Origin: Acidobacteriota bacterium
GTDB lineage: Bacteria; Acidobacteriota; Vicinamibacteria; Vicinamibacterales; JAFNAJ01
Reading direction: 5' to 3'
Length of the DNA stretch: 64,000 nucleotides
Assembly (NCBI GenBank): GCA_023384575.1
Contig: JAHDVP010000004.1
Location: 169,796 to 233,795, forward strand
Shown here: positions 34,205 to 43,261 of the stretch, one piece after another
Layout of the letters: the number at the start of each line of letters is the position of its first letter
Position numbering within the stretch: position 1 is the first letter of the stretch
Position numbers and translations under genes: made by a program
The notes under the pieces: generated by a model
Told to the model about the DNA's origin: nothing
What the model saw: only the letters and a program-made list of their open reading frames with translations
Database searches by the model: none

Positions 34205-37200
34205 GCGAACCCGCGCGTTCCCGCGCGCCATCGTGCACCGGCCGTCGCCGCTGGAACCCGAGGGCCGAGGCGACGAACCCCGCGTCGACGAGCCATCGGG
34301 CCAGCGGGTGGCCGGTGGCCGGCAGGCCGTTGATCTCCGCGACGAGCAGTCCCCCCTCACGGCGGTCTCCGGTGAGCGCGAGGTCGGCGAGGACACTGGC
34401 GATCGCGTGTCCGACCCGCGACCGGTCGGGCTCGCTCTCGGGCAGCGCCACGAGGACCGGTCGGCCGTGGCGTCCGATCCAGGCGGCCAGGGCCCCATTC
34501 ACGATCACGACGTTCGCACCGACGCTACGCGTGGGTCCGCGACCGGAGACGGCCAGCAGCTCGGTCGGCCACTTCAGCAGACTGCCGTACGGGTTCGCCG
34601 GGTCGGTCGCGGCGAGCACGACGACCTCGGCCCCTTCCGGCTCGCCTCGGAGCGAGCGCAGGAGATCGAGCGCTGCGGGGCGCGCGAACTGCAGCGCGCC
34701 AACGCCTGCCGCGAAGTAGCCTCTCCGGACGTGTCCGCGTTCGTCGAGCGTACGCAGTACCTCGTACACCGCCGAGAAGCCTCCGGGCACGCTCTCCTGC
34801 GCGACCACCTCGCGCGTCACCACCCCATGCCGCGCAAGCAACTGTTCGGCTGCGGCGGCGCTCCACGTCGTCATCGACGCGGTCGTGCCCGATCGGGCGG
34901 TGACGAGCGACCACCGACCCTGTGCGGCGGGCGGCGCGACCCGGCGCGAGCGGTAGCCCTCGCCCGGGGCCGGCCTCCGCCGCCGCTCGTGGGGAGCGAG
35001 CCACGCTCGCAGGGCGTGGAAGGCGTCGCTGGTGACGAGGCCACGCCAGACGAGCGTCCACAGGGCGTCCACCGTCTCGCCGGGGTAGCCGCCACCGGCG
35101 GCCTCGTGAAGGGGGGCGAAGAACGACGCGCCGGCAGTGGCCAGGTGAGCGAGGATCGCCTGCTGGCGCGGCGAGGGGTCGGGCGCCGCCGTCGGCGGGC
35201 GCCAGAGCCGCGGCAGGTGATCCGTCAGGAACAAGGCCAGGCGGCCATCGCGATCGCCGAGCGGCTCGACACCGACCCACACGACCTCGCCTGCTGCGAG
35301 CAGGAGATCGAGTGACTCCGCGGTGAAGTCGTCGAGCCGGGCCGGAAGGATGGCCGACTCGACGAGCGAGGCGACGAGCGGCGCGCCCTGCAGTTGCTCG
35401 ACGACGTCGAGCAGCGCGTCGAGACCGCGTCGTCGTCTGGTCGTGCCGTGCCAGGCGGCGAGGAAGCGTCCGAGGGTCGCCGTGTCGACGGGCTCGATCT
35501 CGTGGCGGAGGCGGGCAATCGACCGGCGTCGGATGGCCGCGAGCACCTGCCGGTCGCACCACTCGCGGCTGGTGCCGCCCGGGCGGAACTCGCCTTCGAG
35601 CAGGCGTCCGGCCGCTGCGAGGCGATGCAGCAGGCGTTCGACCGAGGGACGGCCGATGCCGAAACGCGCTGCGAGGTCGTCGGCGGTGAACGGTCCGTGC
35701 GTGCGGGCATAGCGCAGCGCGAGGTCGCCGGGGGGGTCGGCGACCGGTTCGACGAGCGACGTCGGCAGTCCTGGAGGAAGCGGCACGCCGAGCGCGTCGC
35801 GGTACCGGCTCGCGTCCTCGACGGCCACGACACGCGCCTCGCCCGCGATCTGCACCTCGATGGCCCGACGCGACGTGACGAGGGCGCGGCGCCACGCGGC
35901 GCCCGTTCCGTCGGCGGCGCGGCGCCCGATCTCGCCGGCCGAGAGGTCGCCGATCCGCAGCAGCAGGTCGTGCAGGCCGTCGGCGCTCTTCACGCGGTAG
36001 CGCTCGTCGAGGTGCTGCAGCTGGGCCTCGACGTCGGCCATCGCGTCGGTGTCGAGCAGCTCGCGCAGCTGTGCCTCGCCGAGCAGGTCGGCGAGCTGGG
36101 CCTGATCGATGGTGAGGGCCTGGGCCCGGCGTTCGGGGAGTGGCGCGTCGCCGTCGTACAGGTAGTTGGCGACGTAGCCGAAGAGCAGCGACGCCGCAAA
36201 CGGCGACGGCGTCGTGCGGTCGACCGTGACGACCCGCAGGTGGCGCGTGCCCACGTCGCGGAGGATCGCGGCGAGCGCCGGCATGTCGAAGAGGTCTCGC
36301 AGGCACTCGCGGTAGGTCTCGAGCAGGATGGGAAACGAGCCGAACCGCGAGGCGACCGAGAGGAGATCCGCCGCGCGTTTTCGCTGCTGCCAGAGCGGCC
36401 GCCGCTGGCCTGGCCGCCGCCGGGGCAGCAGGAGCGCGCGCGCCGCGCATTCGCGGAACTTCGCGGCGAAGAGCGTCGTCGACGACAACTGACCGACCAC
36501 GAGCCGTTCGACGTCGGCCGCGTCGGGCAGCATCCACCCGGCATCCGGCGGATCGTCGGTTTCGGGGAAGCGGACCACGAAGCCTTCGTCGGTCCACATC
36601 GTCTCGACGGGCAGGTCGCGTTCTTCGCGAAGCCGCCCGGCCACGGCCATTGCCCAAGGGGCCAGCACCCGTCCGCCGAGAGGCGACAGCAGGCAGACGC
36701 GCCAGTCGCCGAGCTCGTCGCGACAGCGCTCGATCACCACCGTCCGGTCGTCGGGCAGCGCGCCCGTCTCGGCCTTCTGCTCGCGCAGGTAGGCGACGAG
36801 CGTCTCGGCGGCGGCCGGAGCGAGGTCGTGGTCGCGCACGAGGCGCTCGCGCGCCGCCGTCGCCGGCAGCTGTTCGAGCGTGCGGACCAGCGCGCCGATC
36901 GCGCGGCCGAACTCGAGCGGCCGGCCGGCCGTCTCGCCCTTCCAGAACGGCATCTTGCCCGGCTCACCCGGCGCGGGCGAGACGAGCACGCGGTCGTGCG
37001 AGATGTCCTCGATGCGCCAGGTGGAGGCGCCGAGCACGAACGTCTCGCCCACGCGGCTCTCGAAGACCATCTCCTCGTCGAGCTCGCCGACGCGTGCGGC
37101 GCCCCGATCGGCGCCGCCGAGGAACACGCCGTACAGTCCCCGGTCCGGGATCGTGCCCCCGTTGACGACGGCGACGCGGCGCGCCCCCTCGCGGCCGGCG

Positions 37201-38789
37201 AGACGCCCCGACAGGCGGTCCCAGGTCACGCGCGGCCGCAGCTCGGCGAAGTCGTCCGACGGGTACCGGCCGGCGAGCATGTCGAGCGTGCCCTCGAAGA
37301 GCGCGCGGCTCAACTCCGCGAACGGGGCGGCCCGCCGGACGACGGCCAGCAGGTCGTCGGCCTGCCAGGGGTCCATCGACGTCATCGCGACCACCTGCTG
37401 TGCGAGCACGTCGAGCGGATTGCGGGGGTAGCGCGTCGCTTCGACCAGTCCCTCTCGCATGGCGCGGGTCGCCGCGGCACACGCCACGAGATCGCCTCGG
37501 AACTTCGGGACGATCACGCCGCGGCTCGTCGCCTGCACGTGATGGCCCGCGCGCCCGATCCGCTGCAGCCCGCTCGCCACCGATGGGGGCGCCTCGATCT
37601 GCACGACGAGGTCGACCGCGCCCATGTCGATGCCGAGCTCGAGCGACGAGGTCGCGACGAGGCCGCGCAGGCGCCCGGCCTTGAGCGCATCCTCGATCTC
37701 GACGCGCTGCGGCCGGGCGAGCGAGCCGTGGTGCGCGCGCACGAGCGGCTCGCCCGCCAGCTCGTTCAGCGCCGCGGCCAGCCGTTCGGCCACTCGACGG
37801 CTGTTGACGAAGACGAGCGTCGTCTGGTGCGCGCGCACCAGGTCGAGCAGGCGCGGGTGGAGGGCCGTCCACATCGACGGCCGCACCGGTCCCTGAGCCG
37901 CCGGTCCGCTCGGCAGATCGATTGGCGGCTCGAGGCGCGCGAGGTCCTCGGCCGGCAGCTCGAGCGTCAAGGCGAGCTGCTTGCGCCGGCCCGCGTCGAC
38001 GACCGTCACCGGACGCCAGGCCACGTCGGTCCCCGTCCGGAACTCGTCGTGGAGCGTGACGGCGGCGTCGGGCGCCGCGACCGGCGCGTCCGTGCCGCGA
38101 GCCGACGACAGGGCCCCGCCGAGGAACCGGGCAACCTCGTCGAGCGGCCGCTGCGTTGCCGACAGCCCCAGCCGCTGCAACGGACGGCGGACGATCGCCT
38201 CGAGCCGCTCGATCGACAAGGCGAGGTGCGCGCCGCGCTTGGTCGGCACGAGCGCATGGATCTCGTCGACGATGACCGTGTCGATCGAGCGCAGGGCCTC
38301 GCGGCTGGCCGACGTGAGGAGGAGATAGAGCGACTCGGGCGTCGTAATCAGGATGTCGGCTGGCTCGCGCTTGAACCGCGATCGTTCCCACGCCGGGGTA
38401 TCGCCGGTGCGCACCATGACCGAAGGCACCCGGTGCGGAATCCCCAGGTCGGTCGCTACCTGGGTGATCCCGGCAATCGGGGCGCGCAGGTTGCGTTCGA
38501 TGTCGACCGCCAGCGCCTTGAGCGGCGAGAGGTACAGCACGCGGCAGCGATCGGACGCCGGCGGCACCGTTTCGAACATCAGGCGGTTGATGCACCACAG
38601 GAACGCCGCGAGCGTCTTGCCGCTGCCGGTCGGGGCCAGCAGGAGCATCGACTCGCCGCGGGCGACGACCGGCCACCCGCGCGACTGCGGGGGCGTCGGG
38701 CCATCGGGAAACGCCCGGGCGAACCAGGTCGCCACGGGGGGCTCGAAGAGCGACAGGGGATCTCGTTGGCGGACCATGCGGGGCGCCAC
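34197..38789 (-). CDS. lhr: Lhr-type large ATP-dependent helicase
   Basis: A 1530-residue SF2 DNA helicase of the Lhr (long) class. Motif I is LAPTGSGKTLAAFLW, motif II VIVDEIHALVPTKRGAHL, motif III LGLSATQRP, motif V/VI VATSSLELGIDMG and QRIGRAGH. These are followed by the Lhr core winged helix and beta-barrel and a long C-terminal domain (from ~900) with further winged helices and the terminal Lhr-CTD segment. DNA repair role is inferred from mycobacterial Lhr. Start GTG 38789 or ATG 38777. The C-terminal extension makes this the long class, and the expected nei partner downstream is truncated. Confidence 0.9.
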   Translation of the reverse strand: MAPRMVRQRDPLSLFEPPVATWFARAFPDGPTPPQSRGWPVVARGESMLLLAPTGSGKTLAAFLWCINRLMFETVPPASDRCRVLYLSPLKALAVDIERNLRAPIAGITQVATDLGIPHRVPSVMVRTGDTPAWERSRFKREPADILITTPESLYLLLTSASREALRSIDTVIVDEIHALVPTKRGAHLALSIERLEAIVRRPLQRLGLSATQRPLDEVARFLGGALSSARGTDAPVAAPDAAVTLHDEFRTGTDVAWRPVTVVDAGRRKQLALTLELPAEDLARLEPPIDLPSGPAAQGPVRPSMWTALHPRLLDLVRAHQTTLVFVNSRRVAERLAAALNELAGEPLVRAHHGSLARPQRVEIEDALKAGRLRGLVATSSLELGIDMGAVDLVVQIEAPPSVASGLQRIGRAGHHVQATSRGVIVPKFRGDLVACAAATRAMREGLVEATRYPRNPLDVLAQQVVAMTSMDPWQADDLLAVVRRAAPFAELSRALFEGTLDMLAGRYPSDDFAELRPRVTWDRLSGRLAGREGARRVAVVNGGTIPDRGLYGVFLGGADRGAARVGELDEEMVFESRVGETFVLGASTWRIEDISHDRVLVSPAPGEPGKMPFWKGETAGRPLEFGRAIGALVRTLEQLPATAARERLVRDHDLAPAAAETLVAYLREQKAETGALPDDRTVVIERCRDELGDWRVCLLSPLGGRVLAPWAMAVAGRLREERDLPVETMWTDEGFVVRFPETDDPPDAGWMLPDAADVERLVVGQLSSTTLFAAKFRECAARALLLPRRRPGQRRPLWQQRKRAADLLSVASRFGSFPILLETYRECLRDLFDMPALAAILRDVGTRHLRVVTVDRTTPSPFAASLLFGYVANYLYDGDAPLPERRAQALTIDQAQLADLLGEAQLRELLDTDAMADVEAQLQHLDERYRVKSADGLHDLLLRIGDLSAGEIGRRAADGTGAAWRRALVTSRRAIEVQIAGEARVVAVEDASRYRDALGVPLPPGLPTSLVEPVADPPGDLALRYARTHGPFTADDLAARFGIGRPSVERLLHRLAAAGRLLEGEFRPGGTSREWCDRQVLAAIRRRSIARLRHEIEPVDTATLGRFLAAWHGTTRRRRGLDALLDVVEQLQGAPLVASLVESAILPARLDDFTAESLDLLLAAGEVVWVGVEPLGDRDGRLALFLTDHLPRLWRPPTAAPDPSPRQQAILAHLATAGASFFAPLHEAAGGGYPGETVDALWTLVWRGLVTSDAFHALRAWLAPHERRRRPAPGEGYRSRRVAPPAAQGRWSLVTARSGTTASMTTWSAAAAEQLLARHGVVTREVVAQESVPGGFSAVYEVLRTLDERGHVRRGYFAAGVGALQFARPAALDLLRSLRGEPEGAEVVVLAATDPANPYGSLLKWPTELLAVSGRGPTRSVGANVVIVNGALAAWIGRHGRPVLVALPESEPDRSRVGHAIASVLADLALTGDRREGGLLVAEINGLPATGHPLARWLVDAGFVASALGFQRRRPVHDGARERAGSHA

Positions 38790-38938
38790 TCAGTGTAGCG
38801 CCGCCTCGGGCCTGTGCGCGGGGCCGACGATCGGGTTACACTGTGAGATCGCGCCCCGCGACGAGGACGTCGCCGGCCATGCCGGGTCGGCCAGCCGGGG
38901 CGGGTCGGCGATGACGCCGGGGAAGGACGACACGCTTC

Positions 38939-39190
38939 ATGAGTGATTCCGGTGAAGGCCTCGTCGATGCCGAGGCACGACTGCAGGAACAAATCGACGC
39001 ACGAGAACAGGAGCGCCAGCGGCGCGCGGCGGGGCCGGCCAAGGATCCCGCGAAGACGCGGGCGGTCGAGTCGTTGCGGCTGGCCAAGGAAGATCTGGCC
39101 CGCCAGCTCACCCTGACGTCGGTGGCCCATCGGAAGGCGCAGATCGAGGCGGCCCTTTCCGAGATCGACCGCCGGATGGCCGAGGTCTAG
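38939..39190 (+). CDS. small coiled-coil hypothetical protein
   Basis: An 83-residue, highly charged, purely helical protein with heptad-like spacing (DAEARLQEQIDAREQERQRR, LRLAKEDLARQL, KAQIEAALSEIDRRMAEV), so a coiled coil is likely. No membrane segment. TTACACT at 38836-38842 is a possible -10, about 96 bp upstream. Function unknown. Ends 13 nt before the thioesterase gene, with which it may be co-transcribed. Confidence 0.6.
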   Translation: MSDSGEGLVDAEARLQEQIDAREQERQRRAAGPAKDPAKTRAVESLRLAKEDLARQLTLTSVAHRKAQIEAALSEIDRRMAEV

Positions 39191-39203
39191 CCGGGTCGGA
39201 CCC

Positions 39204-39707
39204 ATGGACGCGCTCGCGCCCCAGGTGGCCCCACCGGCCGGCTGGACACCCTGCCAGCCTTTCCCGGAGGCTCCAGCCAACAACTCGTTCGTGTCGGGCG
39301 GGCCGGCGGGCCGACGGCTGCGGGTGGCCTACTACCGCCGGCAGCCCGACCACGCGCTCGTCGGCAAGGCGTGGTTCGGCCCCGAGACGGAAGGTCCTCC
39401 GGGGCACGCGCACGGCGGCAGCATCGCGGCCGTACTCGACGAGGTGCTGGGCGGGGCCGCCTGGGCGGCCGGACACCCCGTCGTCGTCGCGCGGCTGTCG
39501 GTCGACTTCCGCCTGATGATCCCCCTCGGCACCGACGCGACCTTCGAGACGACGGTGACTGGGGTCGACGGACGCAAGGTGACGACCCGCGGACGGCTGC
39601 TCGACGAGTCGGGGGCCGTCCTCGCCGAAGGAGAAGCGCTCTGCGTGAAGCTCACGGCCGAGCACATCGATCTCTTCAAGACGGTCGGCGAGGCCACCGC
39701 GCGCTGA
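39204..39707 (+). CDS. PaaI-family hotdog thioesterase
   Basis: A 167-residue acyl-CoA thioesterase of the 4HBT/PaaI type. The hotdog signature HAHGGSIAAVLDEVLGGAAW (catalytic Asp or Glu on the central helix) is at residue ~72-91, and VVARLSVDFRLMIPLGTDA is the following strand. Substrate acyl chain is unknown. Its stop codon overlaps the putative CTG start of the next gene. Confidence 0.85.
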   Translation: MDALAPQVAPPAGWTPCQPFPEAPANNSFVSGGPAGRRLRVAYYRRQPDHALVGKAWFGPETEGPPGHAHGGSIAAVLDEVLGGAAWAAGHPVVVARLSVDFRLMIPLGTDATFETTVTGVDGRKVTTRGRLLDESGAVLAEGEALCVKLTAEHIDLFKTVGEATAR

Positions 39708-40426
39708 GGGGCTTCCGGGCGGCCCGGCTCGCCGCGTGGGCCGTGCATGCCTACACCGCCAGCGGCGCGGCCATGGGCATCGCCGCCCTCGTGGCGGCGA
39801 TTGGCCACGACTACCGCACGGCCTTCCTGTGGCTCGCGGGCCAGGTCTTCGTCGACGCCACCGACGGCCTGCTGGCGCGGGCGGCCCGTGTGGACGAGGT
39901 CACGCCTCGTTTCGACGGAGGACGGCTCGACGACCTCGTCGACTACCTCACCTATGTGATCGTGCCGGCGGTCGTGGTGGTGCAGTCGGCCCTCGTCCCT
40001 GCCGCCGCGGCCGTGCCAGTCGCCTGTGTGATGGCCGTGTCGAGCGCCATCGGCTTCGCGCGCGCCGACGCGAAGACCGACGACCACTTCTTCACGGGGT
40101 TCCCTTCGTACTGGAACATCGTTGTGGTCTACCTGGTGGCGTTCGACTGGCCACCGGCGGCCAACGCGGTGGTGCTCGTCGGCCTGGCGGTGCTCGTCTT
40201 CGTTCCGCTGCGCTTCGTCTACCCGTCGCGCACGCCGGCCCTGCGGGTCCTGACGGTGGGGCTTGGGGCCATCTGGGCGTTGCTGATGCTGGGCCTCATC
40301 TGGACCATCGACGCGCCGCCGGCGTGGCTCGTCGCCGCCTCGCTCGTCTACCCGGGGTACTACGTCGTGCTCTCGCTGTACCTCGACGTGACGAGGCGCC
40401 GCCTGCGCCAGAAACCACCTGCCTGA
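39704..40426 (+). CDS. pcs: phosphatidylcholine synthase-type CDP-alcohol phosphatidyltransferase
   Basis: A membrane enzyme that joins CDP-diacylglycerol with choline. The motif DGLLARAARVDEVTPRFDGG and the next residues, RLDDLVDYLTYVIVP, match the modified CDP-OH-P motif of bacterial Pcs (DGxxAR, spacer, G, D, D) and its FDG.LD..VD.LTYV signature. About eight hydrophobic helices follow, and length is normal (about 240 residues). No ATG, GTG or TTG exists before the conserved AAWAVHAYTASG segment; the earliest in-frame option is CTG at 39704, which overlaps the previous stop as CTGA. A GTG at 39743 would truncate the conserved N-terminus. Confidence 0.82.
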   Translation: MRGFRAARLAAWAVHAYTASGAAMGIAALVAAIGHDYRTAFLWLAGQVFVDATDGLLARAARVDEVTPRFDGGRLDDLVDYLTYVIVPAVVVVQSALVPAAAAVPVACVMAVSSAIGFARADAKTDDHFFTGFPSYWNIVVVYLVAFDWPPAANAVVLVGLAVLVFVPLRFVYPSRTPALRVLTVGLGAIWALLMLGLIWTIDAPPAWLVAASLVYPGYYVVLSLYLDVTRRRLRQKPPA

Positions 40427-40509
40427 TCGCGGCCGGCCGGTGGCCCGACCCGCGTCAGAGCGAAGCCGGCCCGCGCCGTCAGGGCGGCCTTCTGCTACGA
40501 TCGGCCTCC

Positions 40510-41241
40510 ATGCAGTGCCCGGGATGTCGGACGCCGATGGACGAGCAGCGCTTCGAGGGCCGGTACGGCCGCCCGCTGGTGCTCGACCTCTGTTACGCCT
40601 GCACTGGCCTCTGGTTCGATGGCCTCGAAGCGCTGCAGCTTGGCCCCGGCGCGACGCTGGCCCTGTTCGAGCTGATGGACGAGCGGCAGGCGACGTCGCG
40701 CAGCGCCATCTCGTCGCGGATGTCGTGTCCGCGCTGCAGCGGCGAACTGCGTCTGACCCACGATCGCCAGCGCGAGACACGCTTCCACTACTTCCGCTGC
40801 CCGGCAGGGCACGGCCGGTTCTCGACCTTCTTCCAGTTCCTGCGGTCGCGCAACTTCATTCGCGAGCTGAGCATGAAGGAGCTGAACGAGCTGCGCGAGC
40901 GCATCCGGTCGGTCAACTGCTCGAACTGCGGAGCGCCGGTCGACGTGGCTCAGGGCGCCGCGTGCGGCCACTGCCGCACGCCCATCTCCATCCTCGACCC
41001 CGGGCAGCTGAAGCGGACGATGGCGGAGCTGCGCGACGCCGAGACCCGCGAGCAACGGGGAGTCGACCCGGCGCTGCCGCTCGCGCTCGCGCACGAGCGA
41101 CGCCAGGCCGAGCGCGTGTTCGCGGACCTCTCCGACAAGGACTGGATCGGGCAGATGCTCTTCGAGCCGACGTCAGCGGGCCTCGTGGAGGCCGGGCTCC
41201 ACGCCCTCGTCCTCCGGTGGCGCGGCCTGATTGGCCGCTGA
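40510..41241 (+). CDS. multi-zinc-ribbon (TFIIB-type) protein
   Basis: A 243-residue protein with three zinc sites in order: CPGCRTPM with LCYACTGLWFDG (residues ~3-40, zf-TFIIB type), SCPRCSGEL with the FRCPAGHGRFST partner (~75-105), and NCSNCGAPVDV with ACGHCRTPI (~140-165). The remainder is helical with an unusual W-I-G-Q-M-L-F-E-P ending. Family members are uncharacterised. The last 69 nt overlap the end of the convergent M61 gene. Confidence 0.8.
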   Translation: MQCPGCRTPMDEQRFEGRYGRPLVLDLCYACTGLWFDGLEALQLGPGATLALFELMDERQATSRSAISSRMSCPRCSGELRLTHDRQRETRFHYFRCPAGHGRFSTFFQFLRSRNFIRELSMKELNELRERIRSVNCSNCGAPVDVAQGAACGHCRTPISILDPGQLKRTMAELRDAETREQRGVDPALPLALAHERRQAERVFADLSDKDWIGQMLFEPTSAGLVEAGLHALVLRWRGLIGR

Positions 41242-43080
41242 TCCGGCCGCACGCGGCCTGGCCAGCCAGGCCTCGAGCCGCGCACGCTGATCGGCGGTGG
41301 CGTCGGGCCGCCGCTCGAGACGCCACATCGACGACGGCTCGGTCCCGAGCACGACCTGCAGCCGCAGCAACGCGTCGCGCCGCGCAACGAGCAGCGTCAC
41401 CTCGTCACCCGGTCGATACTGCTGCAGGCGATCGTCGAGCTGGTCGACGCGCACGCGATAATCGTCGACTCCGACGATCTCGTCATCGACGTTGAGGCCG
41501 GCGTCGTGGGCTGGCGTGCCGCGCCGCACCTGCGACACGACGAGGCGACCGGCGTCGGCCCTGGTCTGCGCGCCGAGCCACCCGCGGTCGGTCCTGGCCT
41601 CGCCCGGCACGCGGAAGCGCAGCCCGAGCCACGCGAGGGCGGCGTCGTAGTCGAGCTCTTCGGTCGAGTCGACCGTCCGCGCGAACCACGCCGTGAGGTC
41701 GACCCCGGCCACCTCGCTCGCCGTACGTCGGAAGTCGGCTTCGGTGTAGCCGCGATCGCCCGAAAAACGTTCGTACGCGAGACGCATCACGTCGTCGAGC
41801 GACTTCGCTCCCCGCGTGGCCTCGCGGACGCGCATGTCGAGCAGGAACCCGACGACGGCCCCCTTCGTGTAGTAGCTCACGGCGACGTTCGGCGAGTTCT
41901 CGTCGGGACGGTAGTGGCGGATCCAGGCATCGTAGGACGCGTCGGCGACGGGCTGCACGAGTCGGCCGGGCGTGGTCTGCAGGGCCTGGATCTGGTTGCT
42001 GAGCGCCGCGAGGTACTCGTCGCGCGTCGACAGCCCCGCTCTGAGCACGAGCAGGTCGTCGTAGTAGCTCGTGAGGCCCTCGGCAATCCACAGGTCGGTG
42101 GTGTACACCTCGCGCTCGTAGTCGAACGGTCCGAGGGCCGCCGGGCGCAGGCGCTTCACGTTCCAGGCATGGAAGAACTCGTGCGCGACGAGGCCGAGCC
42201 AGCCCTGGTACCGCCGGGGCGTGCGCATGGTCCACCGGCTGCTCATGATGAGCGTCGAGTCCTTGTGCTCGAGCCCGCCGCCAGCCTCGGCGACCACGTT
42301 GAGGAACAGGTAGCGCGGATAGGGCAGCCGGCCCCAGAGGTCGCGCGTGGCCCGCACGATCTTCTCGACGTCGGCGGCCGCGCGCGCGCCGTCCCAGAAG
42401 CGGTCGTCGCCGATGTTGACGAGCGCGTGCGGGATGCCGTCGACGTCGAAGGCGTGGACCGACCGCGAGCCCGCCAGGATGGGCGAGTCGACCAGCGTGT
42501 CGAAGTCGGCCGCGACGAAGCCGTGTTCGACGCCCGGCAGCGGGTCGAGCGCGGTGGCGACGCCGCGCCAGCCGGACGGGAGGTCCACGACGACCTCGTG
42601 CGGCCGCGTCACCGGCGAGGACTCCACGAGCGTGACGAAGGTCGGTGCGCCGTTGAGCATCGCGAACGACGACTCGACCCAGTTCGTGCGGACCGACATC
42701 TCGCGGCCGTAGACGCGGTACCGTACGTCGATCGAGGCCGCCCCGCCCGTGCTGACCCGCCAGCGGTTCTTGCGGCTCTTCGCGACTTCCAGCGCGACCC
42801 CGCCGGGCGTCGTGGCCGTCAGGCCCTCGACGTGCCGGGCGAACTCGCGCACCAGGTACGAGCCCGGCGTCCACACCGCCATCATCAGTTCGACCTCGTC
42901 GCGTCCCGCGGTGGGCACCGTGGCCTCGACGGCGACGTAGTGCGTGTGCGGCGCCGGGAAGCTGACACGATAGCGGATGGGCGGCGCGGCGTCGGCCGGC
43001 GCCGCAGCGAGGGCAGCAGTGACGAGAGTCATGGCGACGACCGGCGGCAGCGTGGAGAGTCGGGAGACAGCGGCAGACAT
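41173..43080 (-). CDS. M61 glycyl-aminopeptidase family, with PDZ domain
   Basis: A 635-residue exported peptidase. Signal peptide at residues ~1-31. Zinc motif is VAHEFFHAWNVKRLRP, with the third ligand in WIAEGLTSYYDDL about 25 residues later. The N-terminal beta-sandwich (RYRVSFPAPHTHYVAVEA) and the C-terminal PDZ segment (GWLGAQTRADAGRLVVSQV, then PAHDAGLNVDDEIVGVD) follow the standard M61 layout. The frame is open 117 codons earlier but low-complexity there; ATG 43080 precedes the signal. Divergent from DUF885 gene at 43262. Confidence 0.88.
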   Translation of the reverse strand: MSAAVSRLSTLPPVVAMTLVTAALAAAPADAAPPIRYRVSFPAPHTHYVAVEATVPTAGRDEVELMMAVWTPGSYLVREFARHVEGLTATTPGGVALEVAKSRKNRWRVSTGGAASIDVRYRVYGREMSVRTNWVESSFAMLNGAPTFVTLVESSPVTRPHEVVVDLPSGWRGVATALDPLPGVEHGFVAADFDTLVDSPILAGSRSVHAFDVDGIPHALVNIGDDRFWDGARAAADVEKIVRATRDLWGRLPYPRYLFLNVVAEAGGGLEHKDSTLIMSSRWTMRTPRRYQGWLGLVAHEFFHAWNVKRLRPAALGPFDYEREVYTTDLWIAEGLTSYYDDLLVLRAGLSTRDEYLAALSNQIQALQTTPGRLVQPVADASYDAWIRHYRPDENSPNVAVSYYTKGAVVGFLLDMRVREATRGAKSLDDVMRLAYERFSGDRGYTEADFRRTASEVAGVDLTAWFARTVDSTEELDYDAALAWLGLRFRVPGEARTDRGWLGAQTRADAGRLVVSQVRRGTPAHDAGLNVDDEIVGVDDYRVRVDQLDDRLQQYRPGDEVTLLVARRDALLRLQVVLGTEPSSMWRLERRPDATADQRARLEAWLARPRAAGSAANQAAPPEDEGVEPGLHEAR

Positions 43081-43165
43081 GGATGGCCGCAGTATGTCGC
43101 GGCGGCGCGCCGGGATCAACGACGACTCGCCACGGGGGGCCGGGCCACGCCCGCGACGTTCGACG

Positions 43166-43194
43166 TTGACAGCGCCACGCGGCGATTGTAGGGT
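43166..43194 (+). promoter_or_regulatory. candidate promoter of the DUF885 gene
   Basis: TTGACA (43166-43171), a 17-bp spacer and TAGGGT (43189-43194, a weak -10). It lies in the 181-bp divergent gap between the M61 and DUF885 genes. Confidence 0.45.
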
Positions 43195-43261
43195 TCGCGC
43201 GTTGGCCTGCTTCTCGGCCCCAGTGTGCGGACATCTCGTGACAAACGCGTGGAGGGTGCCC

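Noticed and set aside
35394-38798. 1134-residue open frame on the plus strand opposite lhr
   Set aside because: It is antisense to clear helicase motifs, is rich in Arg/Gly/His and shows no domain; typical of long shadow frames at this GC content.
42977-43261. N-terminal extension of the DUF885 protein
   Set aside because: The frame is open upstream but overlaps the divergent M61 gene and lacks family sequence; GGAGG supports GTG 43262.
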